NCBI GenBank assembly: GCA_012934845.2
Contig: WNNJ02001279.1
Span: forward strand, 80,255 to 144,254
DNA: 64,000 bases
Direction of reading: 5' to 3'
From: Pomphorhynchus laevis
Taxonomy: Eukaryota > Acanthocephala > Palaeacanthocephala > Echinorhynchida > Pomphorhynchidae
The translations under genes were made by a program, and so were the position numbers. The notes below the pieces were generated by a model. The model searched no databases, was not told where the DNA came from, and worked only from the letters and a program-made list of their open reading frames with translations. Shown in pieces: positions 22,019-32,366 of the stretch. Each line of letters starts with the position of its first letter. Position 1 is the first letter of the stretch.

Positions 22019-23815
22019 CTGTCTTCCCTCGAAAATAAGACAATCTCATTCCCTCTAAAATAAGACAAAAATTATCTTATTTTAGAGGGATTTTTTTTGT
22101 CTTATTTTAGAATTTTTTTACATAAAAAAATATTTTTACTCACCCCAAATGATTTTTACAGAAAGCTATAAACGAAAAAGTTATACAATTAAATACAAGC
22201 TAGATGTTATTGCGGATTATGAGAAACTAGATGAAAACGGGAAGAGCAAGACAAAGTCAGAAATATCGAGAAAACACTCTATCACACCAAGGATGTTTCA
22301 GTGTTGGCTGGATCAAAAGGAAAAGTTTTTAGACATACTACAAGATACCAAAAAATCTATTTTGACATGTAGAAAGGTTGACAAATCTGGTAGAAAAACA
22401 CAAAGTGAAGAATTAGATACACAGCTTATCAATTGGGTTATTGATTCTAATGATAAAGGGTTAGTAGTTAAAGATAAATATCTACAGGCAAAAGCAGTTA
22501 GTTTTTGTCAAAAGTTAAATATACAAGATCTAAAGTGCTCAAGCGGCTTTATACACAAATTTAAGAATAGACATAATCTTGTATCTCGTACACATACATC
22601 TTGTAGAACTATTCCAGAGAATGCCAAATCTTTGGCCACAGATTTCATTTATGCTGCTCGTAACTTGATATAGACACACTCAATTAAACCCAGAAACATA
22701 ATTAATTTTGACCAAGTTCCGAGATATTTCGAGCAGGAAAACAACAAGACAATAACTGTAAAGGGTTCAAAATCTGTTAAATTAGCAAAGACATCGTCGA
22801 CTCATGCGAGATTTACTTTTACTCCCATAATCTCTACAGATGGTAAAATATTAGGCGAACATTGCCTTTTCTCAAATTTAAAAAAGATACCAACAACAAC
22901 CAATCGAAATATATACGTCGACGTCAATAAGACGGGCATGTGGAGTGAGGATCTCGTCTGTTATTTCTTTGAAAAATATATTTTATCCAGATTCGAAACA
23001 AGATTTGCACACGAGCCAACTCTTGTAATAATTGATTCTTTTTCTGCACATCTAAAGATAGACAAGAAATACGAAAAACATAACGTTTATATACTTTTTG
23101 TCCCAAAAGGAATGACGCTGTTATTACAAATGCTCGATGTCTCTATAAACAGATCTTTCCAACAGTTCTACGGAGATAAAATTAATGACTGGATGTCAAA
23201 AGCAATTGAAGATGACGATAACCGAACAAAATCCGGCAATATTAAGAGACCATCGTATAAACAAGTAACTGATATATGTTGGGATTTTATTAATACGTTA
23301 GACAAAGAAATGGTGATTAAAAGCTTCGATGTTTGTGGTATATTAGGATCAGAATTTGATTTGAGCAGACTTCATGCGCCTTTGAGACAATTACTCAGTG
23401 ATGAACATTTTGAGATTGAGGATTTTAAAAACAATAGTGATTTCATATTGGAAGAAAATGTGCAAGATCTCAAAGATTGGAAGGCCTTAGGTAAAGATGG
23501 AAATTCTTTTTTTTCAAATAATTTCTTTAATCCTTTATGATACCAGAGTTAAATTTTTGCAGCAAGTAGACTCTATAACTTGAACATAAAACTTTATTAT
23601 GATAGAGATCTTAAAACCCCAGGTTTCATTTATCAAAGGTCGAGTGGTGAAGCAATATACGAAATATTGAAAACTTCCGATTTTTTCATGATTAAAAACA
23701 GCTTTTTGTCTTATTTTCGAAGTTTTTTTATGTCTTATTTTAGAGACAATTTAGCCATTTTTCATTTTCCGAAAAGTTGAATTTATGACATTGTCTTATT
23801 TTCGAGGGAAGACAG
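22019..23815 (+). mobile_element. pogo/Tigger DNA transposon
   Basis: The element is 1,797 bp long. Its termini CTGTCTTCCCTCGAAAATAAGACAA and the exact reverse complement at the right end are flanked by TA at 22017-22018 and 23816-23817, the Tc1/mariner/pogo signature. Inner subterminal motifs (CCCTCTAAAATAAGACAAAA and its inverse, near 22050-22110; GTCTTATTTTCGA near 23705) give extra inverted copies of the terminal word. It carries one transposase gene with a single in-frame stop. Confidence 0.93.
22149..23540 (+). CDS. pogo/Tigger-like transposase, one in-frame stop
   Basis: A 463-codon frame is interrupted once by TAG at 22671-22673; before and after it the same frame is open. The N-terminus (YTIKYKLDVIADYEKLDEN ... 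SITPRMFQCWLDQKEKF) is the psq/CENP-B-type helix-turn-helix. A second DNA-binding half follows (QAKAVSFCQKLNIQDLKCSS-GFIHKFKNRHNL). The catalytic triad sits in INFDQVPRYF (D1), VIIDSFSAHL (D2) and PKGMTLLLQMLDVSINRSF (D3). This is the DDD arrangement of the pogo/Tigger/jerky group. Because only one stop is seen, the copy is young. An intron or read-through cannot be excluded, but no splice sites flank the TAG convincingly. Confidence 0.92.
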
Positions 23816-23817
23816 TA

Positions 23818-23895
23818 GCTATCGCCACTTCAAAAAGCTGCTATTGAAGTGGATTGTCAAATCCGGTTTGGATGCGTTTATCTATTTTGATATTT
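23818..23895 (+). mobile_element. CR1-like LINE tail, continuation after pogo
   Basis: Right-hand part of the C-terminal CR1 fragment described at 21925-22018. Confidence 0.6.
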
Positions 23896-23982
23896 AATGT
23901 TTTGCAAACAAAATTTGTGAACAGTTGAAACAGCCATTTGCGGCTAGTAACTTGTAACCTATAATAATAAATTTGTGCAGTC

Positions 23983-24130
23983 ATTTTTACCATTGAAATT
24001 TGGTGATTATTTTATTCTGCACGCTACTTTAATCTAATAAGCGGTAATCTACATTTCAGTCCCCTACATTTTGTTGGCTTATAGATATGATTAGAATAGA
24101 TGTTCGTACTGTTGTTGGCTTATAAATAGG
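23983..24130. mobile_element. Damaged second copy of the fold-back MITE
   Basis: The left arm (CATTGAAATTTGGTGATTAT...CACGCTACTTTAATC) matches 20788-20835. The right arm is only faintly visible (TTCGTACTGTTGTTGGCTTAT). Confidence 0.6.
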
Positions 24131-24423
24131 ATTAGTAAAATCTTATAAATAAAATATTCAACTGATTTTTTGAGCTTTACTCACGGGGATAAGAAACTTT
24201 GGCCGAGTTACACGTTTTTTTAAAATATATTTTGGTCGTCAATAATTGATCAATTAATAATTGATCAGTCAATTTTATAATTTTATATTTTGATTTCTAA
24301 GAAGAAATCAATACGCTATTATGTATTTACGCAATAAATATGAACGTTGAAATAATATATTACCAGAAAATATTTCTCGACTATCATTTCACGAAATCTG
24401 ATAGAAAACCAAAAGCAATTGAT

Positions 24424-24490
24424 CTCAAATGATATCATTCCGCGTGAATTTTTGTAATCATATAAGTTCGACGCGAAATAAATACGAAGA
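24424..24490 (-). repeat. Fragment of the hammerhead-bearing repeat (left of RPB11 copy)
   Basis: ATCATTCCGCGTGAATT..., AATCAT, GACGCG and GAAGAAC appear in the same order as 45517-45568 in the ribozyme repeat. That part lies just beyond the predicted cleavage site. Orientation is the same as the 45.5-kb units, with the ribozyme strand minus. Confidence 0.6.
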
Positions 24491-24497
24491 ACACTGC

Positions 24498-24890
24498 TAT
24501 AGAGTACCACATCCCATGGAATATCGCTTCGTTCTACGAGTACAAACAAACAGTACAGAATACAGTCCAGTTGATGCATTGCAGAACGCTATTACTGAAC
24601 TAATTGGAGAATTGACTATGCTAGAGTCAAGATTTAAAGATGTAGCGAAGGCTAAACGAGAGATGGGCGATTAATGGAACATATTTATTTGATAAATGTG
24701 GATGTTTGTATACAATTCCATATATTGGAGAAATGTGGAATTTCTTCGATATATATTTTACTTTATCTACTATATTATACTTGTGACCATAAGTCACTTT
24801 AAACGCAGATTTAACATCTTGTGTATATTTAAGCATTTGCATTTACTAAAAATAATCGAAAATATTTAATTTCGACTGTAGTTAACGTAA
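24498..24890 (+). pseudogene. Partial duplicate of RPB11 (3' part and 3' UTR)
   Basis: This segment matches 29383-29772 almost base for base (I count under ten differences in ~390 bp). It covers the last 58 codons of RPB11, the stop and about 215 bp of 3' flank. It has no start codon of its own from the gene and lacks the dimerisation domain, so it cannot make a working subunit. Changes inside the coding part include GKVT-region GEVTML to GELTML and YHFIL to YRFVL. The copy ends abruptly on both sides and is bracketed by inverted fragments of the hammerhead-bearing repeat. Confidence 0.93.
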
Positions 24891-25015
24891 TTCCTCCTCT
24901 GTATTCAGTGATTAGTCATTGTGATGACTAATCAGTGACGAAACGGCATCTAGTTGTTCGTCATCATGTTCTTCATTTTTCTTTCGCGTCGGGCTTATAT
25001 GATTACAAAAGCAAT
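24891..25015 (+). repeat. Fragment of the hammerhead-bearing repeat (right of RPB11 copy)
   Basis: CCTCCTCTGTATTCAGTG, AGTCATTGTGATGA, GACGAAACGG, TGTTCTTC, CGCGTCGGGCT and ATGATTAC follow the order of the repeat at 46380-46540 (plus orientation). The ribozyme box is rearranged: stem II is extended to a hairpin GATTAGTCAT-TGTG-ATGACTAATC and CUGAUGA is lost. This looks like a decayed ribozyme copy. Confidence 0.6.
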
Positions 25016-25955
25016 TGATTATTTATTGCATAATAATGCCATACAAGGAATTTTCGGCGATGCTTAATTAATATACTCAATACCAGAGCTTTTCGTAATT
25101 TTGGGGTTTAACAATCATTTAAAGTTTATTTAAGCAATTGTAATCTCCCTATATTTTGGACTGAAATTTTGACTGATTTCAAACATGAGAAATTACGATT
25201 TGGAAATATGGGATGCATCAAAAAATTTTATTTTCAAAAAATACACAGTTCCTTTTTATATGCGAAGGTTTGAATTGAAATAATAATTCTAAATGTCGGG
25301 TGAACTCACCATATCCGTTGTTCCGGACACTTTATTAATGATAACTAAAAGTATATTACTGGTACAATCATACTATAGGCATAATACTTAAACAATAATT
25401 ATATATGTTCAAAAATTAAAACATATTGTAAATGGCCTCATTGCTGTCTGATTCACTACTCTATGGTTGATCGTCGCTATCAAGGTGAATTCTGTCGCGT
25501 AGCATTTTAAGTGCATGCAAATTCTAAGATTATATTTCATACAAATTATAAAGTTTAGCTGATAACTGATTTACTCTGACATGCATTTTAACTTTTCTGA
25601 AGTAAATGCAATGGAAATATAAAATAATAACTATATAATAATTTATTACTAATATATTAGTATATAATTTGATATAATATAATTATAAATTACATTATAT
25701 TATTTATATTATATTAATATATATGATATAACTATAATATATGGGATCACATTTAAAGCCCTTACAATTTGTGATTTCTAATGATGTTTCTAGCTATTGA
25801 ATGATTTATTAAATATCGAATATAAAAATATTTTTAGCTATTAAAGTAACAAATATGGTTGTCACATTATAGTTGATACAAATAAATCAGATAATACTAT
25901 AACTATAAATACTTATACTATAAATATTATGATATTTACTTATACCTATTATTAT
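25016..25955. other. AT-rich intergenic DNA
   Basis: No gene recognised. The sequence becomes almost pure AT from 25620. Confidence 0.45.
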
Positions 25956-25959
25956 ATGT

Positions 25960-26265
25960 AAATAAATAACTATAAACAATAAATAATTATATAACATTTT
26001 ATATAATTTAATTTTAAGTCAATTTTTATGAATTGTCTAATAAATAATATATGATATATTAGAATAAAAATAGAGGATTAGTTTTCCGATGAAAATAACG
26101 CTAATACTCATAAATGATAATTAATAAATAATTATTATATAAGATTTTATATAACTTGTATCAAGTTAAAATTTAAAATTGAAATTTAAAAAATAAATCA
26201 ATTTTTATGAATTGACTAATAAATTATATACAGTAGTCCTTCGAATGATGAATTGATACCATCAG
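25960..26265 (+). repeat. Stem-loop repeat family, two tandem partial copies
   Basis: Two adjoining copies (about 25960-26110 and 26115-26265) share AATTTTTATGAATTGNCTAATAAATNATAT with 12300-12345 and 27530-27560. The stem-loop part is decayed in both. Confidence 0.6.
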
Positions 26266-26379
26266 GAGGAACTAAAAATATAATCAAATGTATCACTTTG
26301 ATACTTATGAATGATCAAAGGATATTGTATAGTAATCCATAAGATGGTAAGGTCATGCGAAATTTATAAAGATATGGAT

Positions 26380-26925
26380 CCAGAACTTACTAAGTTAAAT
26401 TAAAACTATATAATAACAGCTTTTGAAAAAGCTAGTTATAACTTTGTATTCAAAGTTAATTATAATTATTCAAATGTAAGCATATAAACGTAGTGACTTA
26501 AATTTAGAAACAATTATTACAAATCATTGTTCAATAATGAATAAAAAGGGTATAAAAATTGAATCAGATAATAGAACTATATCTATATTATATTGGAATC
26601 CAAAATTACATAAAAATCCAATAAAACCTAGGTTCATATGTAGTGCTTTTAAATGTACATAAAAACCACTTTCTGTCTATATGAATAAAATGCTTAAAGT
26701 AATTAAAACATACTTCAAAAAATATTGTAGGATATTCGAAATTAATACTGGTATAAAACACTATTTCAGTATTGCTGATGAAAGGGGTGAATTATAATGA
26801 TTTAAATGTAAACATATGAATGTAGTGATTTAAGTTGTAAATCAATTATTACAAGTTACTATTCTGTAATGGATAAAAATAGTATAAAGGTTGACTCAGA
26901 TAATAAAACTACACCCAATAATTTT
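26380..26925 (+). mobile_element. Penelope-like element fragment, copy 1
   Basis: The sequence is close to 33255-33700 (shared words include AACCTAGGTTCATATGTAGTG and GGTATAAAACACTATTTCAG). It encodes parts of the same Penelope-type reverse transcriptase, e.g. SKIT*KSNKT-type remnants of the PKLHKNPIKPRF block. From 26790 a second copy of the SHCSIMDKKGIK-coding segment follows, so two fragments are joined. Clearly a fossil, with multiple breaks. Confidence 0.75.
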
Positions 26926-26999
26926 ATAATTTGGTGCTGATCATTTGATTTGTATAAGGCTTAACGGCATTTTCGTACAAAATAAAACAATGGTAATTC

Positions 27000-27105
27000 A
27001 GGGTATAATTTAGGCTGACATGTTATCAGGTTTCACGCAGTTCTCATTGTACCAACAGAGCTTTATCCATTCGATCGTCGGTTAATCATTATACCCTAAA
27101 TTTCG
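27000..27105 (-). repeat. Stem-loop repeat family, divergent copy
   Basis: On the minus strand this reads ...GTTGGTACAATGAGAACTG then CGTGAAACCTGATAACAT, matching the GAAACCTGATAACATAG box of the other copies. The whole is enclosed by GGGTATAAT (27002-27010 region) and ATTATACCC (27090-27098 region), an extra 9-bp outer stem. Confidence 0.5.
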
Positions 27106-27479
27106 TGTTTTAATGTTTTTTTTGTCACAAAGCAAATTAAACAGAACTTCAATGTCTATGAAGATAAGTTAAATATTTAATTTATCAAGCCTATATTTCT
27201 CTTTTTATATGGTGTGATATCAGAACAAATATATTTTGCAAGTCGGAATAAAGCAGACACAGATGAAATCTTCCAACTTAGAATCTGTTGACCCCATAGT
27301 ACAATTTTATTATATCACTAATATTTCGAAATTATATAGTCAATTGTTTTCCATTACCAATGTTTTGGTGTATGTAGGTATTCCATTTCTAAAAGAGTCT
27401 GATCAAATAACTCAGTTACGTATTTTATACTGTATATAAATCAAAAATAAAGATGAATAATAAATAATTATTTATGATT

Positions 27480-27690
27480 TCACACAATTATTTTTATATC
27501 AAGTTAAAATTTAAAATTGAAATTTAAAATAAAAGTCCATTGCTATAAATTGAATAATAAATAATATAAGATGTATCAGAATAAGAATGATAGGTCATTA
27601 GGCGAACTGCTGTGTTATCAGGTTTCACCGCTATTCTTTGACCCAACATATCAGCGGAACCACACAAATGCTAATGACGAATTTCCTCTG
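27480..27690. repeat. Stem-loop repeat family, copy 2
   Basis: CTGCTGTG at 27607-27614 faces CATATCAG at 27647-27654; the minus-strand loop contains GGTGAAACCTGATAAC. The AT-rich 5' part (ATCAAGTTAAAATTTAAAATTG) matches 12265-12300. Confidence 0.65.
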
Positions 27691-27770
27691 ATAGAATTTG
27701 ATTATTTAGTGTACCTTAAAGGCATGTTGATTAATTTATGTAATAAATAGTAATATGTTACGGTTATATG

Positions 27771-27915
27771 CTTTTTATCGTTCATGTTGAATTTATCGCT
27801 GATTGGCAAATTTAGATAAAATTAGCTTTCTTATGATGCACGAGCAATAGGGAATTATCTACAATTCCTGTAGCCGTAAAGTGGTCTCGGAATAATTAAT
27901 AATTTAATGAATAAA
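27771..27915 (+). repeat. Dispersed ~145-bp repeat, copy 2
   Basis: Partner of 21140-21290. Confidence 0.8.
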
Positions 27916-27919
27916 TACC

Positions 27920-29202
27920 AAATTATGAATAATTTGGTATTACGTAATTTTGTGTCAACCTGATGATTCATTAATGTTTTAAATATACATTCATAGCAAG
28001 CGTCTAGAAATTGATACATTTATGCGAAAATATTTCCACTAGAACGCAACTTCTTACGTTCTATATTTTGTTTAAGTAGTAAGACAACTCACGTTCTATT
28101 TTTTACGTAGTAAGAGAAAAAAATTAGATATTAACTTTTCGCTTGAAACCTCAAATTAAGCTGATTATGTATCTGTCCTCTAAATGCAATGCCATCTTTG
28201 AAATTTTAATAACGACTAAGCTTGGTAAGATTATTGGATTTGCTTTATTTGAAGCCTTTTTGGATATTTAAAATAATTAAAATATACAGTAATTTGTGTT
28301 TTTAAGTAATTATATTAATTATATAGACATTTAGTAAATTTCTAAAAATATAAATAATTGCATTTTTATGTCATTATATAAAACTTAATTTAATTAAAAA
28401 TTTATTTAATATTAATTTTTAATTTTAATTTAAAATTATTAATTATAATATTTATAATAAATTATAAATAATAATTGAAATAGTATCTAAATTATAGTTC
28501 AATTATAATTTGATTATATAAATATAATTAATTATTTGACTATTTGTAAAATAAATAATTTGATGTTAAATAATTATTATAAATATAATAATAATTGTAA
28601 ATATAATAAAAATATATAAATTAAATTAATTGTAGTGTGATATTTATATAATATAAATTTAGTTAATTTAAATTTAAGTAATATATTTAAGTAATTATTG
28701 AATATTTATTATTAATTTATTTAAAATTAAATGTAAAATATCATCAATATATCTAATAAATGATTATAACTAAGAGAACTGAGGATATAATAACTGAAGA
28801 TAGGAATTAAAGTGTGATTATTAATGATAATAAAGTATTTTTATAAAGTTATTTAATTATATTTAATCTGCAGTTTAAAGCTTTTTGTAATAAATATTAC
28901 ATATTAATTATCAATATTTTTGTAAATATTAATAAATGCGATGATGTAAATATTCTTGTACCATTTTTTGTTATATTAATTTATATAAATATTATATTTA
29001 TAAATATATTAGTAATAATTTTATTTTGTCGTTATTTTAAATAACGATTTCATTGCAATCACATGCAACGAAATCATATGGCTAGTTTTGAATTATGTAC
29101 ATCTGCTAAAAGTATTACTATAGCAATATATGATGATGCGTTTAAATATATGCTGACAAAATATTTAATAAATCGTTCTACTACTATTAAAGATATATAA
29201 AA
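27920..29202. other. AT-rich DNA upstream of RPB11
   Basis: Nearly pure A/T from 28270 to 29040; no gene or repeat family recognised. The RPB11 promoter should lie in its last few hundred bases, but I see no reliable core element. Confidence 0.45.
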
Positions 29203-29559
29203 ATGAATGCTCCAGCTACATTTGACTCATTCCTACTCTATGAAGGAGATAAGAAAGTTGAATTGGTTAAAGATACAAAAATCCCGCAAGCTGTGAGTTT
29301 CACAATTCACAAAGAAGATCACACTTTGGCGAACCTTTTGAAAAGTCAACTTCTTAAAGACAGTAGAGTCGTGTTTTGTGGTTATAGAGTACCACATCCC
29401 ATGGAATATCATTTCATTCTACGAGTACAAACAAACAGTACAGAATACAGTCCAGTTGATGCATTGCAGAACGCTATTACTGAACTAATTGGAGAAGTTA
29501 CTATGCTAGAGTCAAGATTTAAAGATGTAGCGAAGGCTAAACGAGAGATGGGCGATTAA
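29203..29559 (+). CDS. POLR2J: RNA polymerase II subunit RPB11
   Basis: A 118-aa intronless frame starts MNAPATFDSFLLYEGDKKVE, almost the same as animal RPB11 (MNAPPAFESFLLFEGEKK). KDTKIPQAVSFTIHKEDHTL, ANLLKSQLLKDSRVVF and GYRVPHPMEYHFILRVQT follow, then EYSPVDALQNAITELIGEVT and a C-terminal helix ending KAKREMGD. The length equals the usual 117 aa. RPB11 forms a heterodimer with RPB3 through the alpha-motif (HTLANLLKSQLL), an early step in assembling RNA polymerase II in the nucleus. The ATG chosen is the family start. Its 3' half has been copied to 24498-24890. Lack of introns could be native or reflect an old retrocopy that replaced the parent. Confidence 0.97.
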   Translation: MNAPATFDSFLLYEGDKKVELVKDTKIPQAVSFTIHKEDHTLANLLKSQLLKDSRVVFCGYRVPHPMEYHFILRVQTNSTEYSPVDALQNAITELIGEVTMLESRFKDVAKAKREMGD

Positions 29560-29772
29560 TGGAACATATTTATTTGATAAATGTGGATGTTTGTATACAA
29601 TTCCATATATTGGAGAAATGTGGAATTTCTTCGATATATATTTTACTTTATCTACTATATTATACTTGTGACCATAAGTCACTTTAAACGCAGATTTAAC
29701 ATGTGTATATTTAAGCATTTGCATTTACTAAAAATAATCGAAAATATTTAATTTCGACTGTATTTAACGTAA

Positions 29773-30800
29773 GTTTGTGACACTTTCTATAAATTTCCGA
29801 AATCTTTTATTAGTTCGACAAAAATTTAGGATCTTACTAATGAGATTAAATTTAATACAAAATAATTACTTAATTATTTTTATAATACAAATGATGGAAT
29901 ACTTTTTATTCTAAAAATATGAAAATTATTATTATTTTTTTATAATTTTAGAAATAATGTTAATAATTTATATTTTTCTATAATTTATTTAGAATTATAA
30001 AATATTTTTTTTATCTAATTATTTTTCGTAAATTAAATCGCATAATTAGATAAGATTATTAAATGATCGCATAAGATTGTTCATATGCATTGTTTTTCAT
30101 AATTCCTTAATTATATAAAATTAAAGAAATTATTTATAATTTCTGTAATAATATGAATTATATTGTTTATAGTAATATCACCATTACTTATAATATGTCA
30201 TCACCAGTAATTTAAAAACTGATTTTCCATTTAATTTTCGTCTCAATTAAGTGTGGTGGCTACCAACACAAATCTATATTTTAAGAAATAATATTTTCTA
30301 TAATAAAACTTTATTTTAAGTTTTATTGTAAATAAAACTTAATATTGATATTGTAAATTAACATTTAATTTATAATTAATATATAAATTTATTAATAATT
30401 CGTTTTCCATTATATATACTATATATTATATGAATTCTTAATATATTTTTAGGAACCATATTATTTAGAGGAGTTACCAAATCCTAGTATCGAAATAACA
30501 ATCTGTGCATTTCCACTAAAATATAATAACTAAGCAGATTTTATAAAAGCACAGTTTCTATTTAAGAATTATCAATTTTTCCTTAAGATAGTAGAAAATT
30601 TTCTCATAAAACTCGAACAAGCGCTTCTATATTATATTTATATTATAATGTATATAATATATTATATATAATATATATATATATATATGTTTACAATAAA
30701 TAATCCATAATATAATTATTAATAGATTATATAGAGAGTATAGTATAACAATGTATATTCATTTAATAATAGCATATAATATTATATAATATTATAAGAA
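29773..30800. other. AT-rich intergenic DNA
   Basis: No gene recognised. A TA microsatellite-like run lies near 30650-30690. Confidence 0.45.
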
Positions 30801-30804
30801 GTTA

Positions 30805-31310
30805 TAGATGCCCACTCCAACCTTGCAACTTGGATCGGAATGCAAAATTTACAGGTATATGAATCGAAAACATGAAGGCAAAAGTAAGAGTATAATACAT
30901 GAGAAAGAATTGAAAACAAAATAGTTTAAATATTAACCATCACATGAGGTGTACTTAGACTTGTATGATTTCTATTTTTGACTTAAAGGTGATTTGATTT
31001 AGTGTTATTAATGCAGAAATATTTCTAGCATCGGAATTAAACGTTCATAAGAGGGGATGCTGATATTGCATAGCTTGTCGTAATAACCGTAAAGGTAGGT
31101 GCGGATGATGAGAGGTATTTGGGTTTCGTGAAGTTACTAACAAAAAGTTTGTAAGACAGTGATAGCTCTGGTGATTTCTAGATCAACAGTACTGATATTT
31201 AAGATGAAGTCTTAACAGTGTTGCTGGAAGGCCCATGATTTTAAAAAGCAATTAACTTGTTGATAGTCTAGAGAGAGGTTGATTGGTGTTTAGCGCTATA
31301 ACTGACGTCA
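30805..31310. ncRNA. GC-richer non-coding island, candidate structural RNA
   Basis: About 500 bp with near-balanced composition stands out between stretches of almost pure A/T. It begins ATGCCCACTCCAACCTTGCA and ends GCGCTATAACTGACG. No frame longer than a few dozen codons crosses it on either strand and I see no repeat partner in the window. I tried tRNA, U6, SRP RNA, RNase P and rRNA signatures by eye and none fitted convincingly. It may be an unknown non-coding RNA, an organelle-derived fragment or a lone transposon scrap. Confidence 0.3.
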
Positions 31311-32366
31311 TTATTATAATATTATATAAAATAATAATATCAAATGTAATATTATATATAAATTTAATTTATAATAATATTATAATATAATATTATAGCA
31401 TTATATATACTATGTTTTAAATTAAAAATTTTATATAAGTTAGAATTAACCTCAGGTAATTTAATTTTTAATGATTTATTTAAATATTTATTTCATTTTC
31501 AACTGTATTATTTTCTATTTCTAAAATACGATATTGAAATATCGTATTTCTAAAATTTAAGACTAGTTACAGTTATTTTGTTTAGAAATGTTGTGAACAT
31601 ACAATAGAATAAAATACAATTACCAAATTTGATTTTATTACTTAAAACATTGCCATAATATAATTAAAGATTATAATTAATAAGTTAGTAAGATAATTTT
31701 TCGCCTAAGAAATTTCGCATCGTTTAAATAACAAATTTTATTGTTTTGGTTAATTTTAGTTGTACATTTATTATAAGATAAATGTATAAATCTATTAAAT
31801 TATAAATTTTAATAAATATTTTATTTGAACTTTTGAAAAATAGTGTCAAGTTTATAAATTTTACTTTGTTAAATTTAATAAGTAATAACTTAAATCTTTT
31901 AAGTTATAATTTATAAGTTAAATTATAATATAAGTTGTAGTTTATGAACTTAAATTTTAAATTAAAATATTTTATTAATTTTTAAATATTATACGTTTAA
32001 AAATTTGATTTTCAGAAATAATTATGATTTAATCATTTAAACGTGAATTTAAATTTGTGAAATAATGTAATTAATGTAAATTTTTTTAATATTAATTAAT
32101 TTATTAATTAATAATTATTTATTAATATTAATAATTAATATTAATAATTAATAATTAATAATTAATTATTAATTATTAATTAATATTAATTAATTATTTA
32201 TTAATTTATTTATTTATTTTAAATAATTTTTATATTTATTATAAATACATAATTTATTGCCGTAGTACATACGCTATTCACAGAAAGCTTGATATTTTTC
32301 TTCTTTGAAGTAGATACTTTCTTTACTTATGAAATTTTATTCGCTCCTACTGTAATGTACTCTTAG
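31311..32366. other. AT-rich DNA upstream of the CAF-1 gene
   Basis: Almost pure A/T with a TTAATTAATAATTAAT-type low-complexity tract at 32090-32215. No feature recognised. Confidence 0.45.

Noticed and set aside
27236-27439. Short open frame of 67 codons in AT-rich DNA
   Set aside because: No homology, no conserved composition change, and length expected by chance in this much sequence.
31080-31130. Match to the 3' end of small-subunit rRNA (GTCGTAA..TAACCGTA..GCGG)
   Set aside because: Only scattered short words agree and the upstream rRNA context is absent.
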